From Glandiceps talaboti (Eukaryota; Hemichordata; Enteropneusta; Spengelidae): a stretch of DNA of 64,000 bases. Below, piece after piece: positions 26,421 to 36,309 of the stretch. The position numbers and the translations under genes are program-made. The stretch is from positions 31,463,332 through 31,527,331 of the forward strand of contig NC_135549.1 of assembly GCF_964340395.1 (NCBI RefSeq). The letters run 5' to 3'. The notes under the pieces were generated by a model, which was not told the origin of the DNA, searched no databases, and saw only the letters and a list, made by a program, of their open reading frames with translations. Position 1 is the stretch's first letter. The number at the start of each line of letters is the position of its first letter.

Positions 26421-26516
26421 TTTACAGATGGGGGGGGGGGGTCAGTGACTTTTTGTCGGCCCGATTTAAGAATCCACCACCCACCCCCCAGGCTGGAGAA
26501 AATGACCGATCCCTAA

Positions 26517-26891
26517 GTTTATTAGTATCCTTTCTATATAATCATTAACAGGCCTAACATTACAACTCTTGAAAACTGGGGCGAATGACAAAAAACATTC
26601 CAAGTACTATTTTGATCCCATCGTATAAATCACTTTTAGTATTACTTCAGAAATACCTGGGCGTTTTGCTGTAAATGTTATAATTGTTAATGTCATTAAA
26701 ACCATTCTAAATGTGTATGTGGTTTAGTTGGTTGAAACAATAATTGCTATTTAAGAGTTATCTTTAACGAAATTGAATACTTGTGTATAAATCTTAAAAT
26801 ACATTCGCAATACATCTTTAACCGTACTCTCACTTTGTTTTATTTTCAGCTCCCATGGGGATCTAATATTTTGCTAGTGAGTTTACACGTG
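26517..26891. other. Unique AT-rich DNA
   Basis: Nothing recognised. Confidence 0.5.
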
Positions 26892-26893
26892 TG

Positions 26894-26938
<45 letters not shown>

Positions 26939-27320
26939 AGCTCTTAACTTTACTGAGTAATATGCATATTTAATGCACCTTGTTGATGTACCTTACATGT
27001 TATAATCACTCGTACATAATTGTTGGTATATAAAGCATACAAGCTTCAAACTTCAAATAATGTATGCACATAGATTATAACAAACATAACAGATATGATT
27101 AAGCTAAGCCTTGTTGATGTAGTTTTTAACTTTAATGAGGCTATTTTGCTTAGTTCATTATTATTTGTAATTACACAACATCCAACAAGTCTGGAACTCG
27201 TGTAATTTTGTACATACATGGATCGTGACAATCAAGAGCGTGTGTCCTCTAAAGGTATATTGATATAGTTTTGAATTTTAATAATTTATTTGCATAATTA
27301 TTGAAAATTACTAATTAAGG
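26892..27320 (-). repeat. GTT microsatellite and family-2 repeat, copy 3
   Basis: A GTT run (26892-26938) is followed by units related on the minus strand to 23190-23960 (TTGTTGATGTA, CATAATTATTG, ACTTTAATGAGGC). Diverged; boundaries uncertain. Confidence 0.55.
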
Positions 27321-27400
27321 GTTACCGTATGCCATGAATGGTGGCGCAAAATTTTGCATTCTAACTGCGTAATAGTGTGTGTTGTCCTTACCGAAGGCAT

Positions 27401-27764
27401 ACAGCTTACTAGACTCCCTCATAGTCCTCGGAGCTTCGCTTTACTAAAATTGACGCTAAATGAATTATTTTGTATGTACCGAGCTCGGAGCTTCGCCTAA
27501 CACATCAACAAAATGTTAGCTCTATGTGATCGACGAGGGCGCACAGTACAGGGCTAGGGATACTGCATGGGGATACTGGGATACTAGTATATGAGTACAA
27601 CTATGCAGTAGATACATACAAAACAACCCAAGGTTTAGCTATTTATGCGAAGCTTCGAGGACTGTGAGAGAGTCTAGTGGCATCGGTACATACAAAATAA
27701 TTCGTTTAGCTTTAATTTTAGTAAAGCGAAGCTCCGAGGGCTGTGAGAGAGTCTAAAAGCTTAC
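27401..27764. mobile_element. Fold-back DNA transposon, family F (9-bp TSD), compound
   Basis: Outer arms TAGACTCCCTCATAGTCC (27410) and GGCTGTGAGAGAGTCTA (27755) are inverted and continue through CTCGGAGCTTCGCTTTAC and TACATACAAAATAATTC, about 75 bp. Flanks ACAGCTTAC (27401-27409) and AAAGCTTAC (27756-27764) agree at 8 of 9 positions. A third terminus, GGACTGTGAGAGAGTCTA, lies inside at 27659-27676 followed by another CATCGGTACATAC. The structure therefore looks like a nested or tandemly joined pair sharing ends. Confidence 0.85.
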
Positions 27765-28560
27765 ATCTGACTATAGCTTTGTTTTGTGTATATTATGCAC
27801 AGATATGGTGTCCCAAAAAGCACGATCAGAATCCTAAACCAAAATAGATGAATTGTATAAATAATGTTCATTACATTATTTTGTTTTGTTTTCAGTTACA
27901 TTCATCACTAATTTATGACCTGTATCTCTGCCAGTTATAACAGCTTCAATTTGTATCAGTTTCTAAAGGCACACCTTTGTCTAACTTTTGTGTTGTCTCT
28001 TAACTGTGCATTATGGTGTTTTGTAGTTTATATCTTTTGTAAATACAACGGAAATCATAAACCCTGATACAAAACATCGTCTGGCGCAACAAAAATCTCA
28101 TTAACAAAGCTACATTCTATCGTCTGGCTAGAGAAAAATCTTACCAACAGAGTTTCGTCAATTGTCTGGCGTGACAAACATCTTTACCGATATTGTTATA
28201 CTTTCTTTGCGTGAGCTACCATTATCTTAGGAGATCAACGCCAAATTCATATGTCCCTGCCTGGTAAACCTAAGGTCTGGCACGTTCTTTGATATTTTTG
28301 AGACAGTCAATTGACTAAAATGTATCAATTGTAGTTCAGTTCTCGTTGTGTCAGACGATAACATGTGGCAATGTTAATGAGATTTTTGTCGAACCAGGCG
28401 ACGTTTTGTTTTATGGTTTGGGATTTCTGTTGTATTAATCGGGTCTATACTTTCTACATTTTACTTCTCTGCATATTTTATTAGTCCTTAATGTAGGAAA
28501 CCAAGTCACCATGATTTATCTTAGCTGCTATTTATCTTGTCTATCTGTCTCATCAATATC
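27765..28560. other. Unique DNA
   Basis: Several loosely repeated strings (CGTCTGGC, AAAATCT, TTACCAAC) suggest an old decayed repeat between about 28070 and 28400. No gene seen. Confidence 0.4.
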
Positions 28561-28860
28561 TCAAAAACCTTTGGCAAGTTTGTATTGAACCGGTTAGGTT
28601 TTGGTAAATAACATATGAATATTAATAATGAATTTGCATGATAATAATTTTGGTATTTAAGCAATATCTTCAGAATGCAAGCTTGGAAGTTCGTATAATT
28701 TAATACAAATGTTGGTGATAACCAAACACAATACAGCCCATGCTTGTTGATGCATCTCGTTTTTTTAATGAAGTATTTGCATAATTAAATAGTTTTGAAG
28801 TATTTAGCCAATAGTGAGTGTGTAAAGCTTGTTGATGTAGTTTAATGAGTCATTCAGGGT
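28561..28860 (-). repeat. 150-bp repeat family 2, copy 4
   Basis: Two diverged units with TTTGCATGATAATAA / TTTGCATAATTAAA, TTCAGAATGCAAGCTTGGA and GCTTGTTGATG match the minus-strand consensus of the array at 23190-23960. Confidence 0.6.
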
Positions 28861-28966
28861 GTTTTGTAGAGCTGGCAGCCAGAGAAAATCTACAGTAGTC
28901 ATTACCTTAGACCAGTGTGATTTTCTATGTAGTGGTCCGAGCATCTACTTACACAGCCCATAAACA

Positions 28967-29577
28967 CAGGGGCGTGTAATATTTCATAGATTGGCGTTTT
29001 CTTATTGCTTAGAATGCCGTTTTCTTAGGAAAATATCGTACGAATCTTGCTGCTACAAATGTATCAATCTCTATACTATGAAGAAATATTAAAAGGGTGG
29101 TCATCTTTTTTCGTTAACCTTTCAAATTTGAAGAAAACATGCACATTTGCAACAAAAACATACCTGCATGAAGAATAGGTGCCAAGTAAACTTATACACT
29201 ATCACTGGGGCAAAAAATGTTTTTGTAACGATAAAAATAGACCTTTTACAATGAGCGGGCGCTGTATAAAGTCCTCTGTATGTCAAAGGCAGGTCAAATG
29301 ACATAGCCGTATAATGTTCACTGCTGATTGGCCGAGAAAGAGGCGTTGACTAATGACGTCAGATTACCGCTACATTTTAAATTCAGAAGCACATCCCTAT
29401 CACTGAACACGGAACCATGGATCGCGAAAAGTTCACGACAGCTTACTGGTGAGTATACTTGTACCCCCCCCCCCCCTTGTCTCTTCCCCTTACAGATGGG
29501 AATATATAATCAAAAGGTTATTATATTTAGTCTGTAGACCTGGAAAACAACAATCTATGAAATATTACACGCCCCTG
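28967..29577. mobile_element. TIR element, family H copy 2 (longest)
   Basis: Ends CAGGGGCGTGTAATATTTC and GAAATATTACACGCCCCTG are perfect inverted repeats extending through CATAGATT/AATCTATG. The 611-bp body is longer than copies at 13901 and 52211 and holds non-repetitive sequence, including a CCAAT-like TGATTGGCC, a CRE-like TGACGTCA and the exon-like segment at 29417. CCCATAAA occurs close to both ends but not flush, so the TSD is unresolved. hAT-like by the CAGGGG end only. Confidence 0.75.
29417..29448 (+). other. Possible first coding exon inside TIR element
   Basis: ATG in a good context (GGAACCATGG) opens MDREKFTTAY and runs into TG|GTGAGT, a consensus splice donor. TGATTGGCC and TGACGTCA lie about 60-95 bases upstream. 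This could be the promoter and first exon of a captured host gene or of the parent transposase. It is too short to identify and may be chance. Confidence 0.25.
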
Positions 29578-30300
29578 TACCCATAAAAACAAGTAAAATG
29601 ATTGAACTCGTAATCATCAAAGTAGACTGTGCAAATATCATACAAGCTTAGACATTGGAATAATCACAAAACTATCAAACCATTCCAATATGTATGTACA
29701 CAGGAGGTGCATTTGAGCTTAGTTCATATGTTTACACGTAGGGGCTATGGTTTGATGAATAACTGATTACATACTAATCAAATTGCTACTTAATTTTGTT
29801 TTTCGAGTTAAGAAATTTTGTTAAAGCTTGCTAACCATAAAAAAATGTTTCTCAAAAAGGTACACTATTATTGGCATAATTCTGTTAGACCTAAAGTCAG
29901 CCATATATTTAGAAACTAACCCAAGGGGATCTCTTTTGGTTTACATATGGTCGATCTAGTCTCTACCTTGCTCTGAGTCCAAGTTGTCACTCCCCCGAGA
30001 TTTGCCTTGTGACCAACAGGTATGAGAACTGTGAATACTATAGAATCGTGTCATTATAGCTAAAGTACTCATTCCAGCCAGGCTCATACATCTAAACTTC
30101 GGATGCGGACCATACATTGGGTGGTGATTACTTCAGAACAGCAGAATATGACAAAATGAAGACCTATCATTTTCCATGCATAAATCATGTTTCTCTCTCA
30201 TCTACTCCAAGACGTGTTTCCATGGCAGGGTACATCACAATATGGGACAACGTGTATAAACGATGTAGTCAAGTTGCTAACTATGTAAGTGATTGGTATA
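29578..30300. other. Unique DNA
   Basis: No gene or repeat recognised. A 79-codon frame at 30117-30356 runs into the inverted repeat. Confidence 0.45.
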
Positions 30301-30746
30301 TGTATACGTTACACCCAATTCATGAAACTGCCCAATTCATGAAATGTGCAATGTAACTTTGCCCAGTTCATGAAATGGTCTACCTTATGCAAAGGAGAGT
30401 ATAGATTATGATCTAAAAGGAGCGAAATTAAATTTTTGTGGCAAGAGTTTTGAACTGAGGTTTTGATTATCGAACGCTATTAAAACACAGGCTACACTGA
30501 ATTATTATAAAATAAGAATTGTGAAGTGATGAGTTTGTAAATACATGGCATTGATAATAAAGTTGTTTGATTCTTATTCTTTTTTGTGTGTGTCCTATAA
30601 AAGATGCTCATTTCATGTACTGGGCATATCTTACCATACCCACTTCATAACCTGGGCAACATGATTGACTATTTCATGAACTGGGCAAAGTTACCTGCCT
30701 ATTTCATGAATTGGGCAATTTCACAGATTGGGTGTAACATATACAC
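30301..30746. mobile_element. Inverted-repeat element with short internal motif repeats
   Basis: Arms of about 75-80 bp (30301-30380 and 30667-30746) are imperfect reverse complements, sharing GTTACACCCAAT, GCCCAATTCATGAAA and AACTTTGCCCAGTTCATG. Within each arm the motif CCCARTTCATGAAA recurs two or three times, so the arms contain short tandem repeats. No convincing TSD. Confidence 0.7.
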
Positions 30747-31102
30747 AGTTGACATCCTGCCGTTAATCCATACGTTTATATTCATTTATAAAACATACAC
30801 TAATAAACATTTAGTGTATCTGAAACCGAAACTTCCCTTTCATATCGTCGTGTTTGCAAGCATACTTTCGTTTTCGGCTTCTAAAAGACCGAAACTTTGC
30901 TATATCAATCGCCATTGAAATATACATAGGCATTTATAACGTTAACTCTTTTGAATCTTTTCATTCGAGAGATTTAATTTGTATTGTGGATTATCACTTG
31001 GTGATATTCACTGAGTACAATCACAATGTGATCTCCAAACGTTCTGACTAGCTTTCGCCTGTTAACCAAGCATCACCAGGTCAGTAAGTGAGAGAACAAC
31101 AA
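30747..31102. other. Sequence before the ACAT array
   Basis: Two small hairpins (TATCACTTGGTGATA and ATCACAATGTGAT) lie near 30991 and 31019. No hammerhead core (CTGATGA plus GAAA) was found here, so no 5' ribozyme copy is evident. Confidence 0.45.
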
Positions 31103-31267
31103 CAACAACAACACACACACACACACACATCCACATACATACATACATACATACATACATACATACATACATACATACACACATCCACATACATACATAC
31201 ATACATACATACATACATACATACATACATACATACATACACACACATACATACATACATACATACA

Positions 31268-31298
<31 letters not shown>

Positions 31299-31456
31299 GC
31301 AAACATACATACATACATACATACATACATACATACATACATACATACATACATACATACACACACATACATATACATACATACATACATACACACACAC
31401 ATACATACATACATACATACATACATACATACATACATACATACATACATACATAC
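31103..31456 (+). repeat. ACAT tetranucleotide array (with AC runs)
   Basis: An AC run changes to ACAT units with occasional ACAC and CACATCC interruptions over about 350 bp. It is stop-free in the frame of the downstream retroelement, producing a spurious 120-residue T-Y-I-H extension. Confidence 0.97.
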
Positions 31457-33478
31457 GTTTATGTGTGTGTATATATATTTCTCAAAAAACAATCAGGCGA
31501 AAACGATAGCACCACTACAAAAACAAATTTCGGTTTCAATAGCAAAAGATGCCCGCCACAAATCGACGAACTTCGACCATTCGAGAATGATATGTTAAAA
31601 CTCATAGAAGACATCAAATTCCGTAAAATCAATGACCCATTCCAAACCACACTTAGAAACGATGTTAGAAAAATCAAAAACTCCCACGAAATGATCATCC
31701 CAGCCGATAAAACCAGAAACCTGTACCTCCTTCAAAAAGATCAATACAACAAACTCCTTAGAGATAATATAACCAAACACTACAAACCCGCCAGCGATAG
31801 AGCCTACAACAGCATTAACGCAGAAGCAAAAAGTATAGCACAAAAACTCGATTTAGACGATAGGACTGAAATACTCGCCAAGAAAGAAGCTTTTATAACG
31901 TTAAAAGACCATAAAGACAATTTCGAACACAGTTTACCTTGCAGACTAATCAACCCCGCAAAAAGCGAGATAGGCATTATTAGCAAAAAAATACTTGACA
32001 CCATCCTCCAAAACATAAGACCCATAGTCGCCGTCAACCAATGGAAAAATTCTATGTCAGTCATCGAATGGTTCAAGAACTTAGATGACAAAAACAAACA
32101 CACTTTCGCCTGCTTCGACATATGCGACTTTTACCCATCCATAACCGAAAAATTGTTATTAGAATCCCTCAAATTTGCCGGCCAATACACCACCATATCA
32201 GATGAAGACAAACAAATTATCATGCACGCGCGGAAATCTCTACTCTTTGATAAAACCAAACCATGGGTAAAAAAGAATAGCAATGGATCATTTGACGTCA
32301 CAATGGGAAGCAACGACGGGGCCGAAATATGCGAACTGGTCGGAATATTCATGCTACACAAATTAGCCAAAAAATACGGTAAAGAAAACATAGGTTTATA
32401 TAGGGACGACGGACTAGCCGCCTTCAAGAACATCACCGGAAGTAAATCAGAAAGTATCAGAAAAGACATAACTAAAACCTTCAAAGCCATGGGGTTAAAA
32501 ATAACCATACTCACCAATCTGAAAACCGTCAACTTTCTAGACATAACGCTCAACCTCAACAACGGTAAATATTACCCTTACAGGAAACCCAACGACAACC
32601 CCATGTACATACACACGCAGTCTAACCACCCACCCAGCATCATCAAGAACATATCGTCAGCCATCGGCCGTAGAATTTCCGACATATCATCCGACGAACA
32701 CATCTTCAACCAGGCAGCCCCACTGTACCAAAATGCACTAAAAACCAGCGGCCACAAAGAGAACATCACGTACACCAGCACCCCGACGCAGAAAAACAAG
32801 AAAAACAGAAATAGAAACACCATCTGGTTTAACCCACCATACAGCAAAAATGTAGCCACCAATGTATGCAAACGATTCCTCAACCTAATCACAAAACATT
32901 TCCCAACAGACTCTAAGTTACACAAAATATTCAACAGAAACAATGTCAAAGTCAGTTATAGCTGCATGCCAAACATGGCTACCATAATCAAAGCGCATAA
33001 CGCCACCATCTCCAACAGCGAAACTAAACCCACTCAAAAACCCTGTAATTGCAGACAGAAAGACACCTGCCCTCTGAACGGCGAATGCCAAACGGAAAAC
33101 ATCGTATACCAAGCCACCGTCCACGGAAAACAAACAAAAGTATATATCGGTCTAACAGAGAACAACTTCAAACAGAGATACGCCAACCACAAACAGTCAT
33201 TCAAACATGAAAAACACGAAAACAGCACAGAACTATCAAAACACATTTGGAAACTGAAAAGAAACAATGAGCCTTTTTCCGTATCCTGGTCCATCAACAA
33301 GAAAGCCCAAGCATACACCAATAAAACAAAACGATGCAACCTGTGTTTAACCGAAAAACTAACTATTATTAAAGCAGACAAAAGCTCCACACTAAACAAA
33401 AGAACTGAGTTGATATCCAAATGCCGACACGAGAATAAGTTTTATTTGTCCAACTTCAATAGAGCATCTATCACCTAA
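31457..33478 (+). CDS. Penelope-like reverse transcriptase / GIY-YIG endonuclease (5' partial)
   Basis: Predicted retroelement protein that nicks DNA and reverse-transcribes its RNA at the target. Numbered from 31457: an N-terminal segment with KRCPPQIDELRPFE, then RT motifs: LKDHK and RLINPAKSEIG; motif A FDICDFYPS with aspartates near 221 and 224; motif B MGSNDGAEICELVG (283-296); motif C YRDDG (315-319, catalytic D317-D318); and TVNFLDITLNL. Next come ESNHPP-like QSNHPPS and IWFNPPYSKNV segments, and a cysteine-rich linker CNC-x5-CPLNGEC (C530, C532, C538, C544). The GIY-YIG domain has VYIG (562-565), then FKQRYANH with the conserved arginine and the T-E-L-S-K-H-I-W helix. The open frame extends upstream through the microsatellite to a GTG at 31088, which is not a credible start. 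The first methionine is at 31592. All main catalytic residues are present, so the protein may be functional apart from its missing N-terminus. Confidence 0.93.
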   Translation, partial: VYVCVYIFLKKQSGENDSTTTKTNFGFNSKRCPPQIDELRPFENDMLKLIEDIKFRKINDPFQTTLRNDVRKIKNSHEMIIPADKTRNLYLLQKDQYNKLLRDNITKHYKPASDRAYNSINAEAKSIAQKLDLDDRTEILAKKEAFITLKDHKDNFEHSLPCRLINPAKSEIGIISKKILDTILQNIRPIVAVNQWKNSMSVIEWFKNLDDKNKHTFACFDICDFYPSITEKLLLESLKFAGQYTTISDEDKQIIMHARKSLLFDKTKPWVKKNSNGSFDVTMGSNDGAEICELVGIFMLHKLAKKYGKENIGLYRDDGLAAFKNITGSKSESIRKDITKTFKAMGLKITILTNLKTVNFLDITLNLNNGKYYPYRKPNDNPMYIHTQSNHPPSIIKNISSAIGRRISDISSDEHIFNQAAPLYQNALKTSGHKENITYTSTPTQKNKKNRNRNTIWFNPPYSKNVATNVCKRFLNLITKHFPTDSKLHKIFNRNNVKVSYSCMPNMATIIKAHNATISNSETKPTQKPCNCRQKDTCPLNGECQTENIVYQATVHGKQTKVYIGLTENNFKQRYANHKQSFKHEKHENSTELSKHIWKLKRNNEPFSVSWSINKKAQAYTNKTKRCNLCLTEKLTIIKADKSSTLNKRTELISKCRHENKFYLSNFNRASIT

Positions 33479-33676
33479 ACTATTAAACCCGTTAACTAAC
33501 GGAACATCAAAGCCCAACATGGCACAACCCGCCAACACTTACTTGTCCGCACCCAATAACCCACACAATAACAACCAACACCTCCACACATACAACACCT
33601 ACCCACCAACACAGACAATAGTGATGGTATTTCTATTGTCTACACTCTATATATACAGCACACCCAGAGAGTAGGC

Positions 33677-33734
33677 CTCAGAGTGTCTGATGATCGCAAT
33701 ATGCGTGAAACTCCGAGTTACACCCAAGAAAGAG
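33677..33734 (+). ncRNA. Hammerhead ribozyme (type I, minimal stem III) of the Penelope-like element
   Basis: The core strand CTGATGA (33687-33693) and GAAA (33707-33710) are present. Stem I is GTGT (33683-33686) with ACAC (33720-33723), extended past internal loops by CTC (33677-33679) with GAG (33732-33734). Stem II is CGCA/TGCG (33695-33698 and 33702-33705) with an ATA loop; the pair next to the core is U-U instead of the usual G-C. Stem III is A-C-T with A-G-T (33710-33712 and 33716-33718) and a CCG loop. The predicted cleavage triplet is GUU, so cleavage is after 33719. Small stem III is typical of retroelement hammerheads, which often act as dimers. It lies about 200 bases after the RT stop codon. 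Confidence 0.75.
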
Positions 33735-33758
33735 TTCCAGTACTACCAAAACTATTAC

Positions 33759-33810
33759 GCTCTGCCACTGCGGTATAGAGCACTGTCTTAGCAGATTGAT
33801 ACTCACCGAG

Positions 33811-33893
<83 letters not shown>

Positions 33894-33981
33894 TTGAAAA
33901 TTTGAACCAAATTATATGCTATAATTTGGTTCAAATTTTCAAAACCTATATATAATTCGCTCTACTACCCGTATTGAGCAC
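33759..33981 (+). repeat. Degenerate direct repeat around the TA/palindrome block
   Basis: CGCTCTGCCACTGCGGTATA-GAGCAC (33759-33783) and CGCTCTACTACCCGTATT-GAGCAC (33958-33981) are related, and both sit beside TA tracts. This suggests that the 3' region of the Penelope-like element, or a piece of a second copy, recurs beyond the palindrome. Each has inverted GCTCT/AGAGC-type ends. Confidence 0.55.
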
Positions 33982-34007
33982 TTTTGTGGTTTTATCTACA
34001 TCCAGTC

Positions 34008-34092
<85 letters not shown>
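33812..34092. repeat. Two TA tracts flanking a perfect 26-bp palindrome
   Basis: TA runs at 33812-33890 and 34011-34092. Directly after the first, GTTTTGAAAATTTGAACC and eight further bases (33891-33916) are perfectly inverted at 33920-33945 around a TGC spacer. The block would form a long cruciform or hairpin and is likely unstable on replication. Confidence 0.95.
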
Positions 34093-34096
<4 letters not shown>

Positions 34097-36309
34097 TTAC
34101 ACTGAGGTTCTGTCTATAAATAATACCGCATGAACCATACATTTTTTTAATCCCAAATATACAAAACAAAAAACTGCGAACTCGACTCGGAGCCCAATCT
34201 CTTCGAAATATTTGGGTTAGAAATTTATGGTCCATGGTATTATATGTATAGATGAGTGTTGAGATAGTAACTATGACTGCAATTCTCAGAAAATCACATC
34301 AATGTCTCGGTCACTCAACATCATCAGGTGTTTACATGGTAGACTTTATTGAACTATTTTGAACAACTGTACACATGTAAAGTATCACACAAAACATAGA
34401 TAGTGTCATTAATTCGCTCAACTTGTAACGTGTGTGTAATATTACTACATACATGATCATGCGGCACTGGAGTTTTGACATGGTTTTAATGAACTCACTC
34501 TTGACGTCAGACTACGAGTGTTGAGTAGTAAAAATACGGCTTGGATCTTCATAGTTTAATGTCTCAGTAGGTTACAATAGATGTTTCAGAGCTAGCCTTT
34601 TCAAACCGAGTAATTAGTATGAATTGTGTATTCCAGAAGAATGAAGGATTATTGGCAGCTATGTCAAACAGTCGGTGTTATAACAGCGTTACATGTGTTC
34701 GCTATTCCATACTCTTTTAACTACAGACACAACAGTTACATTATCTTATTTTTAAATAGATATTACTTCTCATGGTGCTATTCGTCGCTGTCAAACCATT
34801 CTTGTTTAACGTTTGAATCATATCACAAAAGTCAGGCCTTTGTCACCATAAACCCCCTGTCCCTTCAAACTGAAAGTTGTTATTGTTTACACAGAAGGGA
34901 GGAATATCAACAGACAGGTTACTCGATGATGGCACCAACACAGAGAACCTAAATCAATAATTATTTCAGTTACCTATAAGCTTACGATTCTCTTCTGAAA
35001 CTACAAGGTACATACATGTTACATACTGTAATACTATAGTTTTTTATTTAGGGAAGTGGACAATTGTAATTTGAAAATATGGGTCAAAATTTCCAGCTTG
35101 TTTGACAATGTTTTACGTTGGCAATCATACTATTGTTTGTATTTTGTTAAATAATTTGTGTTTATTGTAACATTTGATTATCTAAACAAATACGAAGAAT
35201 ATCTTGAAACAGATATTATACGGTACTATACTGTAATAGTGTTTGTTGTTGTACACACGGGGACACTCGTTGGTCTATTTATAGATTTGTATACTTACCT
35301 TCCAAGTCTAGCCATCGATGATTCTTACTATCGCTCTCTACGCACATTAAGGTATTTTTATCCAAAAATTCGAGGACGTTAAACCTGAACAAGACGGTAC
35401 TGCTACATAGACAAGTTAATCTATACTGTGCGGACTGATATCAGACAAAACCCGGTGATGTAAACATTAACTAGAAACCTATAAACGAAACGAGAAGTTG
35501 ACATTTCGGGATTTCCCATGCTATATAACGCTGCAAATGTATCAGCATTTACATATCTTTATTCTTATAACTTACAGTCCTAGGCCGTGTAGTTAAACAT
35601 GTTCAATGAATACAATAATTTGTATTGTATGGTTGGTTCTGAGTACTTCTGTTCATAGGGTGTTAGAATACCCTTTTATCAACCATAATGACATACACAG
35701 AATCGAGGATATCAGAGACTGTAGACACTCATAGTATGGATGGATTTACTGTAACGAATACACATAGAGTTTGGTAGTCCGTTGGAAGTAAGATGTCCTG
35801 TCTGTGATCACTTGAACATCGAACGAAGATCTCCGTCACATAATGAATTAGTTTCTAAATTACGCCATATGAAACACGTAGTTTTAAAAAGAAAGACGCA
35901 AATGGGATTATTTTGATATATCTAATACACACAGGTACCTATGAAAAGTAGAAAAGGAAATTCCTGACCCAGCCATGAGTCATGTGTGTTTATAGGGGTT
36001 TCCCCAAATGTATACAATGCGACTAATTCAGTTAAGATGAGCGCCATCATCGGTCAATTGGTAACCTCGAGCGAATCGCGTTTGGGCGTATTACCACTCT
36101 CCATATACAGCGCCTCCTTGTGGTCATTTCTCTCCCCCCCCCCCCCACTAACGGGAAGAAATGTCCGCAAGGGACCCCTGCATATGGAGAGTGGGATGTT
36201 ACGTTATCATGGTTATACGTTGTTTGAACATATAAGTCTCTCTAACGTCTATGGTTTGAAATAGAGATGAAAAAAAGAGTCATTAGCACAACTCAACTTA
36301 TAATGTTCA
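34093..36309. other. AT-rich unique DNA
   Basis: Frames at 34626-34952 (108 codons), 35158-35382 and 35986-36264 have no domain I recognise; the first is leucine/serine/tyrosine-rich and could be chance. A poly-C run lies near 36137. Confidence 0.45.

Larger units (their letters stand above)
24836..26516. mobile_element. Long TIR element with TAA duplication, PIF/Harbinger-like
   Basis: The left end GAGACCGGTCAGTTTCTTCA (24839) and the right end TGACCGATCCC (26513) are imperfect inverted repeats over about 30 bp, including CTYCAGCC next to a G/C homopolymer. TAA lies on each side (24836-24838 and 26514-26516), consistent with the TWA target of PIF/Harbinger transposons. The interior is about 1.6 kb of degenerate tandem units and G/C runs with no transposase frame. 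Class assignment rests on the TSD length and sequence only. Confidence 0.65.
31457..33812 (+). mobile_element. Penelope-like retroelement, near-intact ORF, hammerhead in 3' region
   Basis: The element consists of a 673-codon RT plus GIY-YIG frame (to 33478), a 3' region of about 330 bp with a hammerhead-like fold (33677-33734), and a TA tract. The 5' side runs straight into an ACAT microsatellite with no leader or 5' pLTR-like copy, so it is probably 5'-truncated or inserted in the microsatellite. Penelope-like elements with C-terminal GIY-YIG domains are widespread in aquatic animals, and hammerheads in their terminal repeats are established. The frame has no stop or frameshift, so the copy is young. 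Confidence 0.9.

Noticed and set aside
31062-31492. Minus-strand frames of 120-139 codons rich in M-Y-V-C
   Set aside because: They are the ACAT microsatellite on the opposite strand.
32131-33420. Minus-strand frames of 71-143 codons
   Set aside because: They are shadows of the Penelope-like coding frame on the plus strand.
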